From NCBI GenBank assembly GCA_032622095.1, contig CP136062.1:7504001-7568000 (forward strand): a stretch of 64,000 nt of DNA, read 5' to 3'. Source of the stretch: Siphonodentalium dalli (taxonomy: Eukaryota; Mollusca; Scaphopoda; Gadilida; Siphonodentaliidae). How positions within the stretch are numbered: the stretch's first letter is position 1; every line of letters starts with the position of its first letter. The notes beneath the pieces were generated by a model. That model was not told the DNA's origin. It worked only from the letters and a program-made list of their open reading frames with translations, and made no database searches. A program made the position numbers and the translations under genes. Shown here piece by piece: positions 37,101 through 49,100 of this stretch.

Positions 37101-40100
37101 CGATTTATTGGTTAGTGATTCGGCATATGCCTTTAGACTGTGTAATTACATTAGGAAACCGAGATTATTCCTTAAATAATATACAAGGAGAAATTACTTT
37201 TATACAGGTAACAAATATGATAAATGAGACATATACGAACATTGTTCTGTATAAAAATAGTCCTTGGCTGACAAATAAACCACGACAATTGACACTGTTA
37301 GTGTAAGTTGAGGGTTGCATGTGGACTTTGTCGTGAAAACAATTTTAGGCATATGTACCGGTACAATTATGTTCGAAACCAGACATCGATGTACGCAAAC
37401 ATATAATACAATATTTATTTTGCGCTGTACACAGCGTACGCAATTATCTGAATCTTGGGCACATATACATATAATGAAAAATGCATTCATATCGTTGTAT
37501 CCTGCAGAATAGTAACTCTAGTAATGTAATCTCGCATGTTGACGTATTTGTGTTTCAATGATATATATACCCCTAGTATGCAAATGAGCAGCACGCCTCA
37601 ACCGACAAAATTAATTACGTGGGTTTCATAAGCACTATGCAAATGTTTTTTTTAAATTTTTGGGCAGGTATAGATGCGAATCATTTCTCAGTCTCCGTGG
37701 GAGCTCAGTGTGCATACATTGGGAGACATGAAAAATAATGGTATAAAGTGACAGTTCAGTATATAGAGGGACAAGGTAGAACAAAGCGGCTGGGTTTTAA
37801 ATTAAGAGAACGAGATTAAAGCGATCAATTACATGTACTATATGACGCAGGTTAAACTTGAATCTTCCTAGTTTGCAATTCTGCCTTTTGATTAAAAAGT
37901 TGTTTGAATGCACATCGAATTCACTTTAGTACAATTCATTATAACGTGAAAATTAAAACTTACGTTTACGTGACCAAGTTCCTTAATGACAGATTTAAGC
38001 CGGCGCATTTTCCATTTCTGATCATCTTGAACATATGTATTTTTTCGCGGTGAGAAATTATCGCTGTCGTGTGAACTAAGACCAAGATTGTGAAATATAA
38101 CACTGGTCGTTGTGATGTGGTCATTTAACTTCATACTGAAATAGAAAAAAAATAGCGTCAAATTTTGGCTGGGTAGAAGCGAGCTCCGGGAGGCAAATAT
38201 ACCCGTATCCAGATCACTGATCAAATAATGAACTTTATTCCACACCGAAGACGTCAGACACATGCATTCAACTGAATCCCGGCCATTGAATATATATTAA
38301 CACTTTGTGTGTGTGGGCTTCTCTGCACCGCATATATAAGAGAATGCAATGGCCTAACAAAGTTTTTGCCATTTTTGTTATCAATTTTTCTTACATTCTT
38401 TAACAATTTTTATCATTTTTTCTTACATTCTTTAACAATTTTTATAATTTTTTATATATTTTTTCTTACATTCTATAACCATTTTTATCATTTTTTCTTT
38501 TATTCTTTAACAATTTAAAAACAAAATTATAATTTGTTCTTACATTCTTTTTAAAGGGGTACTGTACACTAAATCTGGCCATTTTTTGGTACCATCTCCT
38601 TTTATACTCAACAGAATATATGCAACAAATGAATGAATTTGAGCCGTGGATGAGTGCAAAATACGCTCCTGTGCTCTATGAACAATGCAAATAATATGGT
38701 AATTATAATGGCAATGAATTTATTCATTATGGATCAAATTCATTCACTTGTTGCATATATTCTGTTGAGTATAAAAGGAGATGGTCCCAAAAATGGCCGG
38801 ATTTAGTGTACAGTACCCCTTTAAATTTTTATCATTTTTTTCTTAATTCTTTAACAATTTTTACCATTTTTATCATTATTTCTTACATTCTTTAAAAAAA
38901 AAATTCATTTCATTTTTTCTTACATTTTTTAACAATTATAAAAATAATATAAAATGTGTTAGGCCAATGCATTCTCTTATATATGCGAGGCGACCTGTGG
39001 TCGACTCGCATATATAAGAAAATCATTGGCACAGGGTTTTCGCAAAAAATCAGGAATCTCCAGTCATAGAAGGGTGTAACATCGTTTCAGCTGTGAGTCC
39101 ATATAGCGACAGGAGCCACTCCATAGAATGACTTTTAGAGCTATAGCATACACCGATTATTTTATTTTGTGAGAGTTGTTAAAATAATACCTCGCCTGTA
39201 TAGTTAAACTAAGGGGAAAGCATTGACGTATTTCGATTTTGGGTGCCAAAATCGCATTACATAAGAACTAGTCATTGCAAAGTTGAACGCCAGTGTTCTT
39301 AACATTTTTAGTTCATCCCCAGCATTGAGGAATTACTAAAGGTACGTCGTTATATGCTACACTATACAATATTATTTGGACGTTTTGCATTCTATGTGGT
39401 AATCGGATCGAATCTACGTAAATCTTAAACGCCAACTCTCGACTTAAAACAGCCAGTTTTACCAGGTTATGATTTTTGTTTTGGTGCCTAAAACGTCAGA
39501 TGGAAAAGGGCGTTTAGGATTTCGTTGATCTTTTGCGGTGCTTTAATGCTTAATATTATTCATGCATGTTCTGACGGGAGTCTCCGTGATACCTAGGTCC
39601 AAATCGGATGGAACAGAGATGTGGTGCAGATATGACTTGTTTTAGCATTGGTAACCATGGCAATCTTTTCAAAAACTAACTCTTCCCTAAACAAAGTTCC
39701 ATCTTCAAACTAGTGAATTCATTGATAATCTACAATATCTCCAATGCACATCTAGTGCAAGGATTGGTTTATTGTCGGACAAGATACCCTTGATGCAATT
39801 TGGAGACTGCTTCCAAAAAGAACACTTCCTGGTTTTCAAGACAAAAACATTTTCCCTACCAAAATAAAAAATAAAAAATTCTACTTGAACCATTAACCAG
39901 TACAGTAACCAGTAAGTGTAAGAGATAACAATACCAGCGTTCAGTTGTTGTAAATTCGACATAGATTGACCTCAAGTTCAATTTAATTAATTTTTTTTAT
40001 TTTAGAAATATGTTTTCTGCTGAAACTTGTCACATATTTCGGACTTGTGAATTATAACCCTTTGAGTTTCAACAGTACCTGCAGTTCATACAATATGTCT

Positions 40101-43100
40101 ACTTTACTATAATTCCATGTTAGTTTTACCTTACCGTACCAAAACTTTAATTTCAAGCAGTGAGAAATTGAGATTTCTTTGATGGTGCAACAATAGTCCA
40201 CCTTAACCCTTTCATGACGGGAGCTGCGCTAGTGCAGCAATAAATACCATGTGCCAGGGCATTCTCTTATATATGCGAGTCTCCCATTTATAGGAAGAAT
40301 GCACTGGCTTACAATATCATGTAAAATATTGTTAGGCCAATGCATTCTCTTATATACTCGCATATATAAGAGAATGCATTGTCACAGGGTTTTCGCAAAA
40401 CAAAAATTCAGGAACCATCAGTCACGAGAGGGTTAAGGAAAGACACAAATAAAGCAGCCTCGAGTAAACTTGTGGAAAGAGTCGAGTGGAATGCGGACAT
40501 CATGCTTACCTGGGATCGAAGGAATGAACTTCACATCCACGAGTCGCCATGCCATCGTCAAAATAGAAATCGAAAATTATCCTGAAAAGAACAAATTAAT
40601 CGATATACAACGCATATCCTTGTTGTGTTATTACATACATACATGTATATAAATCCATGTGCTCTAATTTCATGTTGACAACACAGATTGTTGACATCCG
40701 TAGACCACAAATAACACGAGTGATCAGTATTATTCCTCGATAGTGTGTATAAATGAAATCATTTTCTATCTACTGTCTGACACAGCAGAACCCAATGCTG
40801 GTCGGCACCCGACAATAAAATGGCCATATCGCTTTGAGCTCGTATATAGGGCAAATATTCAAACGAGCAGAACATGTATAACCATAAGTGTTATCATGGG
40901 TCCATTTATTGTTTCGACAGATATGTTTAATGACCTTCGTCTCATCAGGGATGCAGGTCAATCGGGTCTGTATACACTGTAGGGGAAGTGTACGCGTGAG
41001 TGCGAGTGCATTCGAACATGCTGCCTCGTGCTATTCAGGTGAGGAAGGCCCGATGCTTCAACACTAGCTCGACTTTAACGTCACAGAAGAATAGTGCATG
41101 CAGCCTTGATGCACATTGTGCCTGTATATGTAACAAGGATATGGTTCAATTATAGACCTTGTGCGGCAGACAGCTTGGTATAGATGTGCAGGTGTACATG
41201 TTTGATACCCATGTAAATAAACCACGGTTGGCTAAGTCTGCGTTAAACCGTAATCTCGGGTAGCCAGAATTAATTCTGGGGAGACATATGCGATATAGGC
41301 ACCAGGGTATTATGTAAGGGAATCAAAGAACCAATTAATACGGCATTGATGTGCTGGATCTCAAAATATGCCAACAGCCAGACATAGGAAAATTCCTATG
41401 ATTGATGCGCATTTGATGGCACGGCTGTGATATCGGCATAGATGTGCCATGGCAGTCAAGATGTCCCATGATCAAGCTGGTTTGATCGTAGCCGCGACAT
41501 TTGGTATCAATTACCGTGTTAGGTCACCCTCGATCGACGCCATATGTGTAGGCGCAATCTAATCGCATAGCGCTCGGCATCGGACAGTGCCCTGCTGTGA
41601 CAAAGGAGTACGCCCGAATCTGTTTGATAAGTGTCTGGACACCCATAAAGTGGATTATCGGCTGTGTCAATATCCATGATTATTGTGCAAGGAAACTGCG
41701 CTCAAAAAACGTACAGTCTTGCAATATACCAATTCTGTTTATCTTAGACGTTGGTGTGAGGTGAGGCCCAAGCCCAGAACCATAATCTCATCATTAGAAA
41801 GAGGGTGGTAGGAGAAATTCCGTATCAACTCCGTAGCGTGATTTAATTTTTGTTCAGGCGAGTTGTACAAACTGGAGCGAGATATTACTTTCTCATGTTG
41901 TTGCTTGGCTCTACGATTCTTTTTGTTTCTGATGTAACGCTCGAGCTACTCATGGTTCTTTGTTTATGCCCCTCAGTCGCTGTAATGCGAGGAGTTGGTA
42001 CAACACTCAGACAGACAAACGCCCCTGTCGTGGGTATTAGCTCAGCTCAAACCTCGATCGCCGTAGCGAGAGAACAAAGTGGAATAACCACTTGTCATAG
42101 TTGGCTGGCATCATTAGAATACTGTAATGCGAGGAGTGGGTACACCACTCCGACAGACAAGCGCCCCTGTCGGGGTATCACCTCAGCTCAAACCTCGATC
42201 GCCGAAGCGAGAGAACAATGTGGAATGAACCACATGTCATAGTTGGCTGGCAAGATTAGAATAGGGTCTGTCGAAAGCCGAGTCTATCTCTAGACTAAAG
42301 ACAGTCTGCAGTTGAGCCGTGTGTCAGATGTGGATAAGTCAACAACACACATTCAGATCCAATAGGCGATGGGTGCTTAGTAGTGGGAGTGGCTATCAAT
42401 TTAATTGACATCAGTTGCATGGAGCCGATGCAAATGCTGTACCACTGAAGTCCGATCGGTGATGTATCTCTATATGTAAGAGAGACCGAGCTTTAGGTGT
42501 ATATTAGGTAGTAACAGTTATTATTTAATCAAATAATAATACTATTGGCCTGTATGAGCTCCCACAGTAGTCGATTCGACCACATACATGTATATCTGAT
42601 CAATCGGTGTGTGGATGTAACCCGGGTAGGTAATTAAAACCTGGGGTGGTATAGTCGGTTGTTCGAAGTCACCAGTGATAAGAAGAAAATACATTAAAAT
42701 CCATTTAATGTCAACCGAAACGAGCCATGAATGTGGTGTACATGTGTAGCAGTTATCGTGTCACAACTGACAAATAACAAAGAGTTTCATGAGTTCATTG
42801 AGGCCTGTTGCCTTTGTGGTTACTCCATTTTCCGTTTTGTGACCCGTGGTGTCAGCGGGTATCTCAGTATGGTTCTTTAAAGGATGACATACTGATCCGT
42901 ATGGAACTAATCCGTAACTAGATACCAAATTCCGTATATGTACAATCATATAGCGCATATGGATATGCATAGCGTATTCTGTGCTTAGTTAGTGGAACCA
43001 GTGTATAGTTGATTCTGCTCAGTTATGTACAAACATATATAGTGCATATGGATATGCAAAGCATGCTCTGTGCTCAGTTAGTGGAATCAGTATATAGTTG

Positions 43101-46100
43101 ATTCTGTGCTCAGTTAGTGGAATCAGAATATAGTTGATTGAATCCGCCCTTATTTCTAAAACCTCTAGCGACATGGCCCATATACGGGACGAGTGCCGAA
43201 GAGCATGGGCTCCACTGCTTAAACGAATAGAGATCAACATGGTAAACCATATGATACCCAGAAGGGACTTCGGAGGAAGATCAATAGTGTGTATAAATGA
43301 AATCATTTTCTATCTACTGTCTGACACAGCAGAACCCAATGCTGGTCGGCACCCGACAATAAAATGGCCATATCGCTTTGAGCTCGTATATAGGGCAAAT
43401 ATTCAAACGAGCAGAACATGTATAACCATAAGTGTTATCATGGGTCCATTTATTGTTTCGACAGATATGTTTAATGACCTTCGTCTCATCAGGGATGCAG
43501 GTCAATCGGGTCTGTATACACTGTAGGGGAAGTGTACGCGTGAGTGCGAGTGCATTCGACCAGCATTGGGTTCTGCTGTGTCAGACAGTAGATAGAAAAT
43601 GATTTCATTTATACACACTATCGCAAAGTTGACAATTCCATCAGACATTTCAAGAGAGTTTTCGGCGCAGGCGAAATAGATATTCTCGAATACATGGATT
43701 CAGTATCAAACAGTATCAAACATTAATGTGCTATAATTCATGTTATGTTATATTGATAGTATTTGTTACATATATATCTTGAGTATTTAATAAATTTGTT
43801 GAAATATATCACATGTGCATTTCTTCGTTCATAATGCAACTTCCGGTGTCCGTTCAGTGGCGGGGTTAATATGTGTGGATAGGGCGAATATCGGCCTTTC
43901 GTTAGACACCAAAATGAGCCCTCTGCGCGCTGTATTCCTCGATTTTTAAATTTTCCAAAAACCCCTATTATCCTCATCGTCCGGCCGCTCATCGCCGTCG
44001 AAATTAGCCATCGCCACCAATTCCCAGTAACAATTATGATAAAAACTATAGTCGGCAGCTCTGTGATGTTGAGGATTATCACACCTGCCCCAACACCTAC
44101 CCGAAACAATAGCCGCCGGGTGAACAGGACGACCCCTCTTTTTATATATTAATTAAATGCAGTGACTCTCGGTGGCGAAATCGTTTTCGTTAGTTTATCG
44201 CCGACAGGTGCGTCCCGAATCAAGTAGTAAATATTTACAATTTAGTGTTGTTCAAGCGATGTTTTCTATCGAGTGGGATGGTCGATTTGCTTCAAATTTT
44301 TGGCGATGTTAGTAGAATGTTACGGCCTTCCAGTTGACATAGCGCCCGATTACTAACTTATCAGTTTCACGCACCCGAACAAGTATGTAATATGTCTTTA
44401 ATATTTCTTGATTTAATATAGTGATCCTGCACGTGTATCTCCTGTGGTTGCAATGAGATATTATAAAGTTATTATACAATGTTGTTTACAATATGTGTTT
44501 TGTCTTGTACGAGTCAAGGCTGTGGTGAAAAGTCATATAGGACGAGACACGCAGTACACAATATTGCACAATGACATTTTTATTATCCATCTGTATGTTT
44601 ATCCTAATTTTGGGAATACAACATTGTGGTTATTTTTGGTATTTGTCGGCACTCGATTATCTATAAAAGCCTGTACTCGATCATCAGAAAGCATGATTTG
44701 GAACAGTAAACACGGAAGTGAAAAAAAAAACTCAATGCGGAAGTGAAAAGTCTGCTAAATCCACCAGAGTATTGCGCGAGCATCACAATTTCACCAATTC
44801 ATTTAGCTATAGAGTTACTTTTTGACGTCACGGAGTCCCGGTAGAGAAAAGTCACATTGGACTCGATTGAGTCCAATATGACTTTCGGAGACCAATATGA
44901 CTTTTTCCCGGATTATTATGTGACGGCTTTTGCCCAATCAGAAATAGTGTTAGTTAAGGGATGGATAATAATAAATAATATCTAATCACCCCTCCGATTA
45001 CGTACTTATTTATATGTAATCATATAAGAGTGGCCTGTACGTGTAGGTACGTACGTACGTTTGCATAGGTTGTCGTTCACATCTTACACGCTCAAATAAA
45101 GCAATTGATTTAGGTAACCCATAGAACCAAAAGCCGCGATAGTACCAGACAGTTTGGTACTATAAGCCGTTAGAGCCTGTTTAGCGTTATAGAACCAGAT
45201 GAGTTGATACTCCGCAGAGGGCCAATCGTTGGCTCCATGCTGATTGGGTGAGACCGTGGGTGTGTCAATATCGAGTGCCGTATGCAAACGATCCAATTAA
45301 AATGAAAAATGGCCGCCCATCGACTCGCGGTCATAGATCTGTCGGATTATTTCATTTAGCACTATGCAAGGGAGTCTTTGTGGTTTTGTACTTAATTCGA
45401 TGTTTGAACGCGGCAGCATCATTTGGAGTCTAACATGTCACATTGTTAAATTTGCCGGTATCTGGGCTGTTTTGTTCTCTGGAGTACCAAATTTCTGGAG
45501 CTACGCGTAGTACCTAAATACTTCAGAATACCTGTCTTGATATTTTGGTACTTCAGATAATATATAGGGCGTATCATGAAGGCATATATTTATTGGCACT
45601 TCATATCGTGAGCGTCATGGCTTCGGTGACATAAATGCGGGGTGGGTATTATATGCACAATGCCCGGGTAGAACTTAAATAATTAGTAGGTAATCCAGAG
45701 TACCAACAATTTGGTACTCTAGAGTACCAAGAAGTTGGTACTCTAGGGTACAAGTTGGTACTCTAGAGTACCAAACATTTTGGTACTCTAGAGTACCTAA
45801 ACTTTTGGTACTCCAGAGTACCAAAACGTTGGTACTCCCCCTGGGACAAAGCTTAGTACCTACGTAGGTACTCTGAAGTACCTATTGTTTTAAGAGTGTA
45901 GCGCTCTGTAATTAAACAAACTACAGCAAATTGCCGGCCAAATATGCCAGCATGTGAACGTACGATAAACATCCGGGCTTACATTGATCTACTTCATAGA
46001 CAACCATGGTGATGTACTTACCCAAAACTGTAGACGAGACACGGTGATTTAACTTCGAAGACACCATCGAAGCACACAGGCCAGTTTCCAACAAACTGCA

Positions 46101-49100
46101 TGTTAGTGCACTGGATATCTTTCGGTTTGAACTCCCAATCTCTGGAAAGCAAGAAGATTGTTTTAATTTATTGTTGAATTATAACACAGTTTCATCGTTT
46201 TCAATGCACAATTATATGCAGGTTGCGATTGCGAACTACAAGTTCCCATTCGAGCGGCTAACGTCAATTTGGCGAAAACTTTACTAATTTCGTGGTTCAA
46301 TTTCACAGTCGGTGACTCGCCGTTCGCCTTCCGAATCGGGTAAGTGTATGGCAAGACATATGCGATAGAAAAATGCAAATGTCGGTATGTCAGATTTGAT
46401 CGAAATTCGAATGGTAAATTGTTTATCTGCTTCAATATACATACCACGACCGTCTAACTCTATTGAATTTGATGTCCTCAAAATACAGAAAGATTCGCGG
46501 AGACATGATATAGGTGTATAGAATTATAACAGAACAATACAACATTGATTATGATTCATTATTCGAGCACGTAATAGATGGGAGCAGGAGAGGACACTCG
46601 TTAAAAACTGCAAATGCATAAGAAAAACAGAGACATCAGTAAGTACTTTTTCACACAGAGAATAATCCCCTTACGGAACAATTTACCGGAGTCAGTGTTG
46701 ACCACAGAGAGCGTTAAGGCATTCAAGTTTCTCATAGACATTCATTTTGGAAGACCAGAAATTTTATAACGATTTATAGTCTGTCTATACATGTATTTTT
46801 AAAACGTATATATGATTATATATGGTTAAAAGAGAATCGCCGAAACCAAGTGTCAAACAGACTCGTTCCGTGATTAAATGATTTGATTTGATATGGTGGG
46901 GCGAAGGTACGCTATGCATATCGGACAATTCCAATTGTCATAGATTTTAATTGTGTGGCGATCACCTTGCACAAGACATCCTGCAAATAAATATAAATAG
47001 GACGCGATGTATGCTAAAGGTTATGTGTGCTCAATTTCCCAACATGTTTATTTTAATTAAGTCTTTCTATACTCATGCATGAGTAGTTATCTCATAATTC
47101 TATATATTACCCAACATGTTTATTTTAATTAAGCCTGTCTATACTCATACATGAATAGTTATCCCATAGTTCTATATATTACCCAACATGTTTATTTTAA
47201 ATAAGCCTTTCTATACTCATACATGAGTAGTTATCCCATAGAAATTGTTCAGATAATAAGTTCAACAAACGATCAGTTCCATTCTGGTTTTAATCAGGCT
47301 GCACTACGTCACGAATGTTACACCTGTAAAACTCATCGTCAAGTCAACTCGAAGGACAACTGGACAAGGTGAATCTTCTCTGGGTACTAAAACACAATAA
47401 AGACCGTGACGTGCACGTGCTTCGTGTGAATTATGTGTTTCTCGCGCTTGGCGTTTGAATGGCAACTGGTAGTTCGCAACATGCCTATCATTAGTGAGGT
47501 TTAGTCACACGTACGCGATATTTGTAATGTGTGTTGCTATTGTATTTCCATCGAGATGCATGGCGGGAAAAGACATGTGATTTTATGGCGCCAAACCTCG
47601 TGTATATGAGTAGGACAACGTGTAAACAGCACTCGGCAGTGAAGACGAGCTACGACCACCGATATACTTAATAAGCTTCAATCAAAATAAGCTATTCCCG
47701 CTCAGACAAATCCCATTTTTATTCTGCCTATAGGTTACAGACAAGTAATCATTTTCCATAGGCGACAGTGTTAACTATAAGTCCCGCCATCGATGGGTTA
47801 AGCCTATTTGAACTTCAAGTGTTCAATTTTCCCTTATAACGTCATCCGATACACCATTTGGTGACAACAAACGCGACCTTTTCGGTATTTTTTTTCTCCA
47901 AACGATATTTAGTCTTGCGTTTCCATAACTACCCCATTTACTGCACAAAAATCAGCAGCATAGAATACCGAGACCCCTTCCATAAGTTCTGGACCCCACC
48001 AGACTCTTACTGGCCATCTAGACAAAAATGGTCGCCACATTTACGTAGACTATGATTTTCTGTTCCCGTTCAGGGAATTTTCCTTCAATGACAATCAACC
48101 AATCAGCAGCCAGATTTGTTTAAATGCTGACCCTACACAAATCTAAGAAGCGTAACTCTATATAATGTGTTGCTTGTAACCTGCGTAGCGCTGATAGGTT
48201 CGGTTATTATACTGGATTATTCCTGTTTGCCACAAATTTCGTATGTTACATCGGCGACTTATCAAATTTAGTGCCCACCCCTCACAATCTCTCATCCAAA
48301 AACAACAATTTGGCGTTGTTAAATCGCACAATTAGATTCCTTGTATCATGAAGAAGAATATATATCAATTTGGTGGAAATCGGCGCTAAAATTAGTTTTA
48401 TCATTTTTGGTGCCCCTCTCCCCTTCCGTTCATCCCTGACTCAGACGACGCCACTTTTGACATATTTAAACCACACCGTTGGATTCTTCATATCATGGGG
48501 ATGATTATATGTAAGTTTCATGGCAATCGGCGACAGAAAAATAAATCTACCCCCTTCCTTCCGGGCACCCCTGACGCGAACGGCGTGACTTTTGCCATAT
48601 TTAAACCACGCCATTAGATTCCTCATATTATGGGAATGATTATATATAAGTTTGGTGGCAATCGGCGACAATTTTTTTTTCTGCCCCTCCCCCTTTTCTA
48701 CCCCTGACAACAATGGCGTCACTTTAGAAACTTCTAACCCCGACCATTATCTTTCTCGTAAAAAGCTACTCCTAGTAGACCCCTTTGGCATCATCTAGAT
48801 GGTCCTCTGTGAATTTCTATAGAACACAGACAGACAGACATTCGCAAATATAGATATAAGATGTGAACAGATCTGAAAATAAAGGACGTTTACATTGGTG
48901 TAGATCTGTGTACAGTTCTACATGCATACTAGTGTAAACGGGTATATATAGAAATGCACACTTAAAGGATTACGGTAAGCAAAAATCGTATCCGTTATAA
49001 GTCATGGTAAACACCGAGGTAATGCGACAGGCAAAACGGATTTGATTAATTCTTTTGACACAAAATTTGTTAGAAATTTCACACCAACACTATGTTGAAC

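Noticed and set aside
43134-43526. 130-codon plus-strand frame through duplication copy B
   Set aside because: Copy A carries only the duplicated part, and the frame lacks an ATG at its start and any known motif; more likely a repeat by-product, though the SALISKTSSDMAHIRDECRR stretch looks somewhat protein-like.
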